A DNA stretch of 5,182 nucleotides from the NCBI GenBank assembly GCA_002381565.1, contig DFWZ01000016.1, positions 1 through 5,182 of the forward strand. Reading direction: 5' to 3'. The translations under genes were made by a program, and so were the position numbers. Shown here piece by piece: positions 1 through 5,158 of the stretch. This DNA comes from Gallionella sp. UBA4121. GTDB taxonomy: Bacteria; Pseudomonadota; Gammaproteobacteria; Burkholderiales; Gallionellaceae. How positions within the stretch are numbered: position 1 is the first letter of the stretch; every line of letters begins with the position of its first letter. Under the pieces are notes generated by a model. The model was not told the DNA's origin. It searched no databases and saw only the letters and a list, made by a program, of their open reading frames with translations.

Positions 1-161
1 GGTGCCGCATCGATCTGGTCGTAAGCCTTGGCCTCGCCACCAAACTTCTTGGACAATACCATCGTGATCGCTGCAGTCAGCGTAGTCTTGCCATGATCAA
101 CGTGTCCAATCGTACCTACGTTGACGTGCGGCTTTGTTCGTTCAAATTTGGTTTTTGCCAT
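1..161 (-). CDS. tuf: Elongation factor Tu, N-terminal part (cut by window edge)
   Basis: EF-Tu is the cytoplasmic GTPase that carries aminoacyl-tRNA to the ribosomal A site. The visible 53 codons begin MAKTKFERTKPHVNVGTIGH, the standard EF-Tu start, and contain the G1 phosphate-binding loop GHVDHGKT at residues 19-26. They continue through FGGEAKAYDQID, just ahead of the switch I region, before the window ends. The ATG at 161 is supported by an AAGGAA ribosome-binding site at 166-171. The gene follows tRNA-Tyr, tRNA-Gly and tRNA-Thr on the same strand, the arrangement of E. coli tyrU-glyT-thrT-tufB, so this is the tRNA-linked tuf copy rather than the one after fusA. It is presumably cotranscribed with the tRNAs from the promoter at 529-557. 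Identity is near certain; only completeness cannot be judged. Confidence 0.98.
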   Translation of the reverse strand, partial: MAKTKFERTKPHVNVGTIGHVDHGKTTLTAAITMVLSKKFGGEAKAYDQIDAA

Positions 162-165
162 GACT

Positions 166-171
166 TTTCCT
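166..171 (-). promoter_or_regulatory. Ribosome-binding site of tuf
   Basis: On the minus strand AAGGAA lies 4 bases before the tuf ATG, in the spacer left after RNase processing of tRNA-Thr. It fits a highly translated gene and contrasts with murA, hisG and hisD, which show no comparable Shine-Dalgarno sequence. Confidence 0.75.
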
Positions 172-206
172 TATCAATGTCAAACGTTAACAATAATTAC
201 TATATT

Positions 207-281
<75 letters not shown>

Positions 282-292
282 GGAATTCAAAC

Positions 293-366
293 TGGAGCGG
301 GTGAAGGGAATCGAACCCTCGTCGTAAGTTTGGAAAACTTCTGCTCTACCATTGAGCTACACCCGC
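293..366 (-). tRNA. tRNA-Gly, anticodon UCC
   Basis: The minus strand gives a 74-nt cloverleaf. The acceptor GCGGGTG pairs with CACCCGC, the D stem is GCTC/GAGC, the anticodon loop TTTCCAA carries TCC, the T loop is TTCGATT, the discriminator is T and CCA is encoded at 293-295. The anticodon stem reads GAAGT/ACTTA, so the outermost pair (27-43) is a G/A mismatch, and the T stem begins with a G-U pair. The other stems are intact, so I read it as functional. It sits in the glyT position of the tyrU-glyT-thrT-tufB type operon. Confidence 0.95.
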
Positions 367-429
367 AAGCCTTTCCATCAAACAACGCCTTTAAAGCATG
401 CTACTAGATGCTAGATTTAAACCTGAATC

Positions 430-514
430 TGGTGGAGGGGGAAGGATTCGAACCTTCGTACTCTGAGAGGGCAGATTTACAGTCTGCTGCCTTTAACCAC
501 TCGGCCACCCCTCC
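430..514 (-). tRNA. tRNA-Tyr, anticodon GUA
   Basis: An 85-nt class II tRNA on the minus strand. The acceptor GGAGGGG pairs with CCCCTCC, the anticodon stem GCAGA/TCTGC encloses loop CTGTAAA (anticodon GTA), and a long variable arm follows. The T loop is TTCGAAT, the discriminator is A and CCA is encoded at 430-432. It is the first gene of the tRNA-tuf operon; its 5' end lies about 8 nt after the predicted transcription start. E. coli has thrU ahead of tyrU; no such tRNA is present here. Confidence 0.97.
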
Positions 515-528
515 AAATTGAACGCGTA

Positions 529-557
529 ATTATGCCGATCGTTGACCTGCCTGTCAA
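529..557 (-). promoter_or_regulatory. Strong promoter of the tRNA-Tyr-Gly-Thr-tuf operon
   Basis: The minus strand has a perfect -35 TTGACA (552-557), a 17-bp spacer and a -10 CATAAT (529-534), predicting a start near 522. The bases after the -10 are TACGCG, a GC-rich discriminator of the kind linked to stringent control of stable-RNA promoters. Upstream, 558-580 is very A/T-rich and could act as an UP element; that stretch includes the hisD stop codon and its last codons. Box match and position are seen; growth-rate control is inferred. Confidence 0.85.
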
Positions 558-569
558 TACATTTTTAAT

Positions 570-1865
570 TTATTTGCTTCTATACAACGCCGATTGCGCG
601 TGCGCTTGCAGACCTTCACCAAAAGCAAGTGTGGAGGCGATTTGTCCCAAGGTATGTGCGCCTGCCTGCGACACCTGGATCAGGCTGCTGCGCTTCTGAA
701 AGTCATACACGCCCAGGGGTGAGGAAAAACGCGCGGTCCCGGAGGTCGGCAGCACATGATTCGGCCCCGCACAGTAGTCACCCAACGCCTCGGAAGTATA
801 TCGGCCCATAAAGATGGCGCCGGCGTGTTTCAATTTCGGCAGCCAGACTTGCGGATCTGCAACCGACATCTCCAGATGCTCTGGTGCGATGCGATTGCTG
901 ATGACGCAGGCTTCATCGAGGCTGTCCACGTGAATCAACGCGCCGCGGTTTTGCAGTGCAGTCCTGATGATTTCACGGCGCGGCATTTGTTCGAGCAGGC
1001 GGTCAGCGCTCATCGCCACAGCCTTTATAAAATCGGCATCCGGCGAGACCAAAATGGCCTGCGCCAGTTCATCATGCTCTGCCTGCGAAAACAGATCCAT
1101 CGCAATCCAGTCAGGGTCGGTCATTCCATCGCAAATCACCAGGATTTCTGACGGCCCCGCGATCATGTCTATCCCGCACACGCCGAATACTCTGCGTTTC
1201 GCGGCAGCCACATAGGCATTGCCAGGACCTACAATCTTGTCGACCTTCGGGATGGTCGCAGTGCCATAGGCCAGGGCGCCGACCGCCTGTGCGCCGCCGA
1301 TGGTGAACACGCGATCCACTCCGGCCAGATATGCGGCCGCCAGCACCAGCTGATTTTTAACACCGTCCGGGGTCGGCACCACCATGATCAATTCTGCAAC
1401 GCCCGCCACCTTGGCCGGCAGCGCATTCATCAAAACGGATGAAGGATAGGCCGCCTTGCCGCCCGGCACATATAAACCCACCCGATCCAGCGGCGTCACC
1501 TGCTGACCCAGCAAGGTCCCGTCTAAATCGACATAGCTCCACGACGCCTGCACTTGCTTCTGATGATAGGCGGTCACGCGAAGCGCTGCCGCCTCCAGCG
1601 CCGCGCGCTGATCAGCCGGTAAACCTTCAAATGCGGCGCGCAATTCTGCACGCGGCAATTCCATCTGCGCTGCGCCCGCTATCTCCAGCCGATCAAACCG
1701 GGCCGTGTATTCCAGTACCGCATCATCCCCGCGTGTGCGCACGTCGGCAAGTATCGCAGCGACAGTCGCCTCCAGCGCCTCATCTGCCGTGGCCTCATAG
1801 GCCAGCAAGGCATCCAGTTCTGCGTTGAAATTGGCGGCGCTACTCGATAATTGTCTGATTTTCAT
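570..1865 (-). CDS. hisD: Histidinol dehydrogenase HisD
   Basis: HisD is a cytoplasmic zinc enzyme that oxidises L-histidinol to L-histidine in two NAD+-dependent steps, ending histidine synthesis. The 431-residue product is of normal length. The family core is clear: PGGKAAYPSS near 134-143, IVGPGNAYV near 211-219, and IDMIAGPSE near 232-240. The expected zinc ligands are present as Gln261, His264, Asp363 and His422 (family equivalents Gln259, His262, Asp360, His419 in E. coli), with the catalytic Glu-His pair at 329-330. I chose the ATG at 1865 (MKIRQ); a TTG four codons upstream is less likely. No Shine-Dalgarno sequence is obvious before it. In many betaproteobacteria hisG precedes and hisC follows directly; here a 1.25-kb insertion lies upstream and tRNA genes lie downstream. 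Confidence 0.97.
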   Translation of the reverse strand: MKIRQLSSSAANFNAELDALLAYEATADEALEATVAAILADVRTRGDDAVLEYTARFDRLEIAGAAQMELPRAELRAAFEGLPADQRAALEAAALRVTAYHQKQVQASWSYVDLDGTLLGQQVTPLDRVGLYVPGGKAAYPSSVLMNALPAKVAGVAELIMVVPTPDGVKNQLVLAAAYLAGVDRVFTIGGAQAVGALAYGTATIPKVDKIVGPGNAYVAAAKRRVFGVCGIDMIAGPSEILVICDGMTDPDWIAMDLFSQAEHDELAQAILVSPDADFIKAVAMSADRLLEQMPRREIIRTALQNRGALIHVDSLDEACVISNRIAPEHLEMSVADPQVWLPKLKHAGAIFMGRYTSEALGDYCAGPNHVLPTSGTARFSSPLGVYDFQKRSSLIQVSQAGAHTLGQIASTLAFGEGLQAHAQSALYRSK

Positions 1866-1879
1866 TTTGTTAACCAAAT

Positions 1880-1909
1880 TTATTACACTTTTCGTATTCT
1901 AAAGGACAA
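1880..1909 (-). promoter_or_regulatory. Weak candidate promoter region for hisD
   Basis: Because a strong terminator lies upstream, hisD should need its own promoter. The best -10-like hexamer on the minus strand is TAGAAT (1896-1901, five of six matches), but it has no good -35 at normal spacing. An alternative pair is TTGTCC (1904-1909) and TAATAA (1880-1885) with an 18-bp spacer, both weak matches. Neither is convincing alone; the call rests mainly on need and position. Confidence 0.25.
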
Positions 1910-2183
1910 CTGCATAACATTAAAAGTCAATACAGTATTCATTGCCCAGCGAATTGCAGCTTTCCGGCATCAAATTCGCTTTGAAGAAATTTCGCTTGCG
2001 AGACATTGCAGTCATTGGCGAAGCTGTTTGCGAAGGGCTGGTTTATGGCGCGAAGCGGAACTTGAATCGTATGGGAAGTTAATAAAACCGCACTTATTAC
2101 AACGCTACCAATTGAAATTGACACACCAGGAAGCATTCAGCAATGAAAAAATATGCGCGCCCCTTTATATTTGAGCAACAGAA
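1880..2183. other. Gene-poor A/T-rich spacer between the island terminator and hisD
   Basis: About 300 bp with no gene I can support. Open frames exist on both strands (a plus-strand frame to 2174, and a minus-strand one of about 65 codons ending at 1939), but neither has a credible start with ribosome-binding site or a recognisable motif. The hexamer GCGAAG recurs several times between about 2015 and 2060. The stretch may be decayed coding DNA left by the same event that separated hisG from hisD; it may also hold the hisD promoter. Confidence 0.5.
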
Positions 2184-2220
2184 TAAAAAAACACCACCGA
2201 TCCCTTAGAGCGGTGGTGCT
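2184..2220 (-). terminator. Strong rho-independent terminator
   Basis: On the minus strand the perfect 8-bp stem CACCACCG/CGGTGGTG (2211-2218 with 2192-2199) encloses an 11-nt loop and is followed directly by a run of seven T (2185-2191). Two further A-U/G-U pairs can extend the base of the stem. There is no T run on the plus-strand side, so it acts only on minus-strand transcription. It lies 44 nt after the stop of the truncated gene at 2264-2455 and 283 nt after brnA, and probably ends both. It also stands between hisG and hisD. Confidence 0.9.
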
Positions 2221-2263
2221 GATACAGACACATAAAATCTATAAAGGCACAATTTTGATTAAT

Positions 2264-2455
2264 TTATTCCCCACCAGAATCTTTTGGTGTTTCTGAAGCA
2301 CTTGCCGGCATCGGTACAGATTTAATCGTAGAGCTCATTTTTTGCAGACCAGTAGCGATTGAACCCATGTCGCCAACCTGCCCAGAAATTGATGCCACGA
2401 CACGCGACGTGCAGAAATTGGCACATCGACACACTTCACGAAGTGCAGCTTCAGG
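2264..2455 (-). pseudogene. 3' remnant of an unidentified protein gene
   Basis: An open minus-strand frame of 63 codons ends at a TAA (2264-2266) and is bounded upstream by an in-frame TGA (2456-2458). The reading contains ALREVCRCANF, then VVASISGQVGDMG and GLQKMSS, and ends in a hydrophilic tail SASETPKDSGGE. The tail, the normal stop and the strong terminator shortly after look like the true 3' end of a gene. There is no ATG near the beginning and no ribosome-binding site; the first usable codons are a GTG at about codon 8 and an internal ATG at about codon 30. I therefore read it as a gene that lost its 5' part, perhaps when brnTA arrived. I do not recognise the family. A small intact protein starting at the internal ATG is possible but unsupported. 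Confidence 0.45.
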
Positions 2456-2502
2456 TCAATGCGTGATTAAGATAGCGTTGCTCGCATACATTCCGGCGCG
2501 AG

Positions 2503-2769
2503 TTAATGGGTATGCAGTTTTTCCTGTAACCACACTTTGATCAGCGACTGATAGGGCACATCTCGAGAGTTAGCTGCGGCTTTAATGGAGTCCAGAAGAT
2601 GCTGGGGCAACCGCAATGAGATCGTTTTAGTCGTTGGCTTTAAATTTGGCAGCACAACGCGCCGGGCTTTCGTCCAATCCAAATATTCTGTGGAATCGTG
2701 TGTTTCCCAAAAGGCCTGCTCGTCAGCCTCATTGGCAAACTTTGGAACTGCTTTAAGTGGCTTGTTCAT
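2503..2769 (-). CDS. brnA: BrnA/CopG-type ribbon-helix-helix antitoxin
   Basis: This 88-residue protein is the expected antitoxin partner of the BrnT-like toxin encoded just upstream. The N-terminal half carries the segment PKFANEADEQAFWETHDSTE (residues 9-28), typical of CopG-type antitoxins that pair with BrnT, and then PNLKPTTKT. A ribbon-helix-helix fold follows: the DNA-binding strand TKTISLRLP at 47-55, a first helix about 56-67, and a second about 72-84 containing VPYQSLIKVWL. By family knowledge the protein binds and neutralises the toxin and represses their shared promoter as a dimer. The ATG at 2769 overlaps the end of brnT by 17 bp, which suggests translational coupling, and has a clear AAGGAG site 10 bases upstream. 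The family is secure; the exact antitoxin subfamily is less so. Confidence 0.88.
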   Translation of the reverse strand: MNKPLKAVPKFANEADEQAFWETHDSTEYLDWTKARRVVLPNLKPTTKTISLRLPQHLLDSIKAAANSRDVPYQSLIKVWLQEKLHTH

Positions 2770-3052
2770 AAATCGCTCGCTCCTTCCTGCGCATGTCTCT
2801 GGCCGAAATCACGCGAATCTTCTCGCCAGCATGACGCAAGGTGAAAGTGATATGCAACGTTCGCCCTTCGTCTGTCTTGCCCAACGCGTGGAAGCGTGCC
2901 TCGACCTCACTGTGTTGCGTGTCAGCAATCAGCATGAGCGGCTCGTTGAAGAATACCTGCTCAGATTCAGCCGTTGAAACGCCATGTTTATCGTTTTTGC
3001 GCAGATTCCCGTCATCCCAATCGAATCCGGAAATTTTGGCAAGATCAATCAT
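2753..3052 (-). CDS. brnT: BrnT-family toxin (DUF497, RelE-like fold)
   Basis: BrnT toxins are small RNases with a RelE-like fold that slow translation when freed from BrnA. The 99-residue length is normal. Family hallmarks are visible in order: FDWDDGN at 10-16, KHGVS at 22-26, HSEVEARFHALGKTDEGR at 47-64, and the C-terminal ISARDMRRKERAIYE at 82-96. Toxin before antitoxin is the usual brnTA order and the reverse of most type II systems. The ATG at 3052 has no ribosome-binding site and lies about 7 bases after a predicted -10 box, so the message may be leaderless. The gene follows the hisG stop by 64 bp in the same direction but carries its own promoter. Nothing in the sequence suggests inactivation. 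RNase activity is known for the family, not shown here. Confidence 0.9.
   Translation of the reverse strand: MIDLAKISGFDWDDGNLRKNDKHGVSTAESEQVFFNEPLMLIADTQHSEVEARFHALGKTDEGRTLHITFTLRHAGEKIRVISARDMRRKERAIYEQAT
2780..2785 (-). promoter_or_regulatory. Ribosome-binding site of brnA
   Basis: AAGGAG on the minus strand, 10 bases before the brnA ATG and inside the brnT coding region. Together with the lack of any such site before brnT, it predicts more antitoxin than toxin from the shared message. Confidence 0.75.
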
Positions 3053-3056
3053 GCGC

Positions 3057-3073
3057 GTATATTATTAACATAC
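3057..3073. promoter_or_regulatory. Palindromic operator of brnTA
   Basis: The 17-bp sequence GTATATTATTAACATAC is an imperfect palindrome centred at 3065; seven of its eight arm positions pair. It covers the predicted -10 box of brnT. Ribbon-helix-helix antitoxins normally repress by binding such sites, so BrnA or the BrnTA complex is the likely ligand. That the palindrome exists is seen; binding is inferred. Confidence 0.6.
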
Positions 3074-3087
3074 ACAGAAAAAGGCAA
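3059..3087 (-). promoter_or_regulatory. Promoter of brnTA
   Basis: On the minus strand TTGCCT (3082-3087) and TAATAT (3059-3064) are separated by exactly 17 bp. The predicted start falls about 7 bases further, on the A of the brnT ATG at 3052. It lies between the hisG stop and brnT, so the toxin-antitoxin pair can be expressed independently of hisG. Confidence 0.6.
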
Positions 3088-3116
3088 CCTAAGCAGCGCA
3101 CTTAAGTTACTTTTAT

Positions 3117-3755
3117 TTATTTTTCAATAGCTTGCGAGAAGGCATCCAGCATGGGCTGAATGGCCGCTCGTTTTAGCTTCAATGCGGCCTGATTCACGAC
3201 CAGGCGCGAAGAAACATCGCTGATGTGTTCGACCGCCTTCAGATGATTTGCCTTCAGGGTATTGCCGCTGCTGACCAGATCGACAATTGCATCGGACAAT
3301 CCCACCAGCGGTGCTAACTCCATCGAACCGTATAATTTGATCAGGTCAATATGCACGCCCTTGGCGGCAAAATGCTCGCGCGCCGCCTTGACGTACTTGG
3401 TCGCCACGCGCAAACGCGCACCCTGCTTGACCGCAGACTCATAATCGAAATCATTGTGCACCGCCACCATCATCCGGCAACGTGCGATATTGAGATCCAG
3501 CGGCTGATACAAACCTTCCCCGCCGTGCTCATTGAGCACATCCTTGCCCGCTACGCCGATGTCGGCCGCCCCGTATTGCACGTAAGTGGGCACATCGGAG
3601 GCGCGCACGATAATCAGCCGAACATCCGCCCGATTCGTATCGAGAATCAGCTTGCGGGAAGTCTCAGGGTCTTCCAATGCCACAATGCCTGCCGCCGCCA
3701 GCAAAGGCAGGGTTTCTTCAAAAATGCGGCCTTTTGATAGCGCAATCGTAATCAT
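3117..3755 (-). CDS. hisG: ATP phosphoribosyltransferase, short form HisG(S)
   Basis: HisG joins ATP and PRPP to make phosphoribosyl-ATP, the first and feedback-controlled step of histidine synthesis. At 212 residues this is the short form, which lacks the C-terminal regulatory domain of the roughly 300-residue enzyme and normally works in a complex with the regulatory subunit HisZ; hisZ is not in this window. The N-terminal ALSKGR lies at 5-10. The family signature runs from Glu146 to Leu167 (ELAPLVG...DLVSSGNTL), and the SSGNT loop at 162-166 is the PRPP phosphate-binding site. The ATG at 3755 gives the expected MITIALSKGR start, though no clear Shine-Dalgarno site precedes it. It follows murA by 69 bp and is probably cotranscribed with it. 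hisD, its usual direct neighbour, lies 1.25 kb further on. Confidence 0.97.
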   Translation of the reverse strand: MITIALSKGRIFEETLPLLAAAGIVALEDPETSRKLILDTNRADVRLIIVRASDVPTYVQYGAADIGVAGKDVLNEHGGEGLYQPLDLNIARCRMMVAVHNDFDYESAVKQGARLRVATKYVKAAREHFAAKGVHIDLIKLYGSMELAPLVGLSDAIVDLVSSGNTLKANHLKAVEHISDVSSRLVVNQAALKLKRAAIQPMLDAFSQAIEK

Positions 3756-3800
3756 GGTGTGGTATTCACAGTCAATTCAATAATAGTGAGAAGGAGCAAC

Positions 3801-3834
3801 GTACAAATTGATAATTGACAATTGTCAATTGACT
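3801..3834. repeat. TCAATTG-rich palindromic element between murA and hisG
   Basis: The intergenic DNA contains AATTGACAATTGTCAATT at 3813-3830, a perfect 18-bp palindrome, flanked by more copies of the same word (AATTGAT on one side, TTGAC on the other). The murA stop codon TGA (3825-3827) lies inside it, so the final murA codon and stop are built from the repeat. A/T-rich words of this kind are often dispersed intergenic repeats; whether this one is dispersed cannot be seen from one copy. It is not a typical terminator because it has neither a GC-rich stem nor a T run. Confidence 0.6.
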
Positions 3835-5075
3835 CTTCGTATCTTTGCGCCCAGCGCCGACAGCTTGGCTTCGATGTGCTCGTAGCCGCGGTCCAGATGA
3901 TAAATGCGATCCACAATGGTTTCACCCTGCGCCACCATGCCTGCAATCACAAGCGATGCTGAAGCGCGCAAGTCGGTCGCCATCACAGTGGCCCCGTCGA
4001 GCCGACGGCAACCCTGGATCACCGCAGTATTCCCCTCAATTTCAATCTGTGCGCCCAGACGCTGCAACTCCTGCACATGCATGAAACGGTTTTCGAAAAT
4101 CGTCTCAACCACGATGGAGCTACCCTCGGCAATCGCATTCAGGGCCATGAACTGCGCCTGCATATCGGTCGGGAAAGCGGGGTAAGGCGCCGTTCGCACG
4201 TTGACGGCGCGAGGTCGCCCCGTCATTTCAAGAGTGATGCGATCACCGGCCACATCGATCTTCGCGCCGGCCTCGCGCAGTTTATCCAGCACACTGTCGA
4301 GTATATCTGCACGCGCGGAGGTCAACGTAATGCGTCCGCCCGTTGCAGCGGCCGCCACCAGAAACGTTCCGCTCTCAATCCGGTCCGGCATCACGGCATG
4401 ACTCGCGCCATGCAACTCAGGCACACCCTCGATGGTGATTTTATCGCTGCCGGCACCGTCGATTTTTGCACCCATTGCGATCAGACAGTTGGCCAGATCG
4501 ACCACTTCAGGTTCACGTGCGGCGTTTTCCAGAACCGTAATGCCATCTGCCAGCACCGCCGCCATCATCAGGTTTTCGGTGCCGGTCACGCTGATCAGAT
4601 CGAAACAAATATGTGCGCCACGCAGGCGGCGGGCTGTCGCATGTATATAGCCATGTTCGATGTGGATTTCTGCACCCATCGCGATCAGACCCTTGATATG
4701 CAAGTCCACGGGTCTGGATCCGATGGCGCACCCGCCCGGCAGCGAGACACGCGCCTCACCGAACCGTGTCAGCAAAGGACCCAGCACCAGAATCGCCGCC
4801 CGCATGGTTTTCACCATATCATAAGGCGCCACCAGCTTGTCTAGCTGCGCCGCACTAAAAGTTGCAGTCTGCACGCCCTGGTCGATTCGAACGCCCATTT
4901 GCTCCAGCAACCTGACCATGGTCGTCACGTCATGCATATCCGGCAGGTTGCTCAGATGCAACGAATCCGCCGTCAGCAAGCTGGCGCACATGATAGGCAA
5001 CGCTGCATTCTTGGCACCGGAAATCCGCACCTCACCGTCCAGGCGATAGCCGCCTTGTATTGCTAGTTTTTGCAT
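3825..5075 (-). CDS. murA: UDP-N-acetylglucosamine 1-carboxyvinyltransferase MurA
   Basis: MurA transfers enolpyruvate from PEP to UDP-GlcNAc, the first committed step of peptidoglycan synthesis in the cytoplasm, and is the fosfomycin target. The 416-residue product matches the family length (E. coli 419). The start MQKLAIQGG is followed by the active-site Lys22-Asn23 in SGAKNAALP. The catalytic loop LPGGCAIGSRP carries Cys116, equivalent to E. coli Cys115, so the fosfomycin-sensitive cysteine is kept. RPVDLH is at 121-126, Asp304 (family Asp305) is in FPTDMQAQF, and HLDRGYEH near 393-400 supplies the C-terminal arginine. I chose the ATG at 5075; an upstream GTG at 5129 would add 18 residues encoded by an inverted repeat and is not credible. 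No clear ribosome-binding site is visible. The bolA-murA-hisG order is common in betaproteobacteria. Confidence 0.97.
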   Translation of the reverse strand: MQKLAIQGGYRLDGEVRISGAKNAALPIMCASLLTADSLHLSNLPDMHDVTTMVRLLEQMGVRIDQGVQTATFSAAQLDKLVAPYDMVKTMRAAILVLGPLLTRFGEARVSLPGGCAIGSRPVDLHIKGLIAMGAEIHIEHGYIHATARRLRGAHICFDLISVTGTENLMMAAVLADGITVLENAAREPEVVDLANCLIAMGAKIDGAGSDKITIEGVPELHGASHAVMPDRIESGTFLVAAAATGGRITLTSARADILDSVLDKLREAGAKIDVAGDRITLEMTGRPRAVNVRTAPYPAFPTDMQAQFMALNAIAEGSSIVVETIFENRFMHVQELQRLGAQIEIEGNTAVIQGCRRLDGATVMATDLRASASLVIAGMVAQGETIVDRIYHLDRGYEHIEAKLSALGAKIRRVN

Positions 5076-5083
5076 AAATTTAA

Positions 5084-5158
5084 AGCGAGTAGCGAATGGT
5101 GAGCGGTGAGTGGTTTGACTTCTTACCACTTCCTGCTCACCACTTGCTACTTACCGCT
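5084..5158. repeat. Long imperfect inverted repeat between bolA and murA
   Basis: Arms at 5084-5114 and 5125-5158 enclose a 10-nt loop. After a 4-bp match and a 3-nt bulge, 22 of 27 positions pair. The arms are made of GTGAG/GTGGT/AGTAGC words that resemble tandem drift of a short unit. The arm nearer bolA overlaps its last four codons and stop. A transcript would fold into a long hairpin in the murA leader, ending 9 bases before the murA ATG. It has no T run, so it is not a classical terminator; a dispersed repeat or message-processing site is more likely. Confidence 0.7.

Noticed and set aside
1866..1877. hisD start at TTG 1877
   Set aside because: The ATG at 1865 gives the normal HisD N-terminus; the TTG has no better ribosome-binding site.
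1939..2136. Minus-strand open frame of about 65 codons between the terminator and hisD
   Set aside because: No good start or ribosome-binding site and no family resemblance; possibly decayed coding DNA but not supportable as a gene.
1851..2174. Plus-strand open frame of 107 codons across the hisD start and the spacer
   Set aside because: It starts inside hisD on the opposite strand, has no ribosome-binding site and shows no recognisable motif; composition looks like chance open DNA.
2145..2209. Plus-strand mini-ORF of 21 codons starting MKKYARP with an AGGAAG upstream
   Set aside because: Very short, ends in the loop of the minus-strand terminator and resembles nothing known; likely chance.
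2184..2236. Possible histidine attenuator upstream of hisD (short reading with two His codons leading into the terminator hairpin)
   Set aside because: The two CAC codons are simply part of the CACCACCG stem; real his leaders have a longer His run, a ribosome-binding site and alternative hairpins, none of which is seen, and hisD is more than 300 bp away.
2432..2445. Short near-palindrome CACTTCACGAAGTG
   Set aside because: Six-bp arms with no T run and no promoter nearby; too short and isolated to call an operator or terminator.
3081..3108. Possible terminator just after hisG
   Set aside because: Only a weak 4-5 bp TAAG/CTTA stem can form and no T run follows; the brnTA promoter occupies this DNA instead.
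4077..4844. Long plus-strand open frame of 255 codons opposite murA
   Set aside because: It lies wholly inside murA on the other strand, and its Arg/His/Gln-rich translation is typical of antisense reading of a conserved gene.
5076..5129. N-terminal extension of MurA from a GTG at 5129
   Set aside because: The added 18 residues are encoded by the inverted repeat and match no MurA N-terminus; the family start is MQKLAIQGG at 5075.
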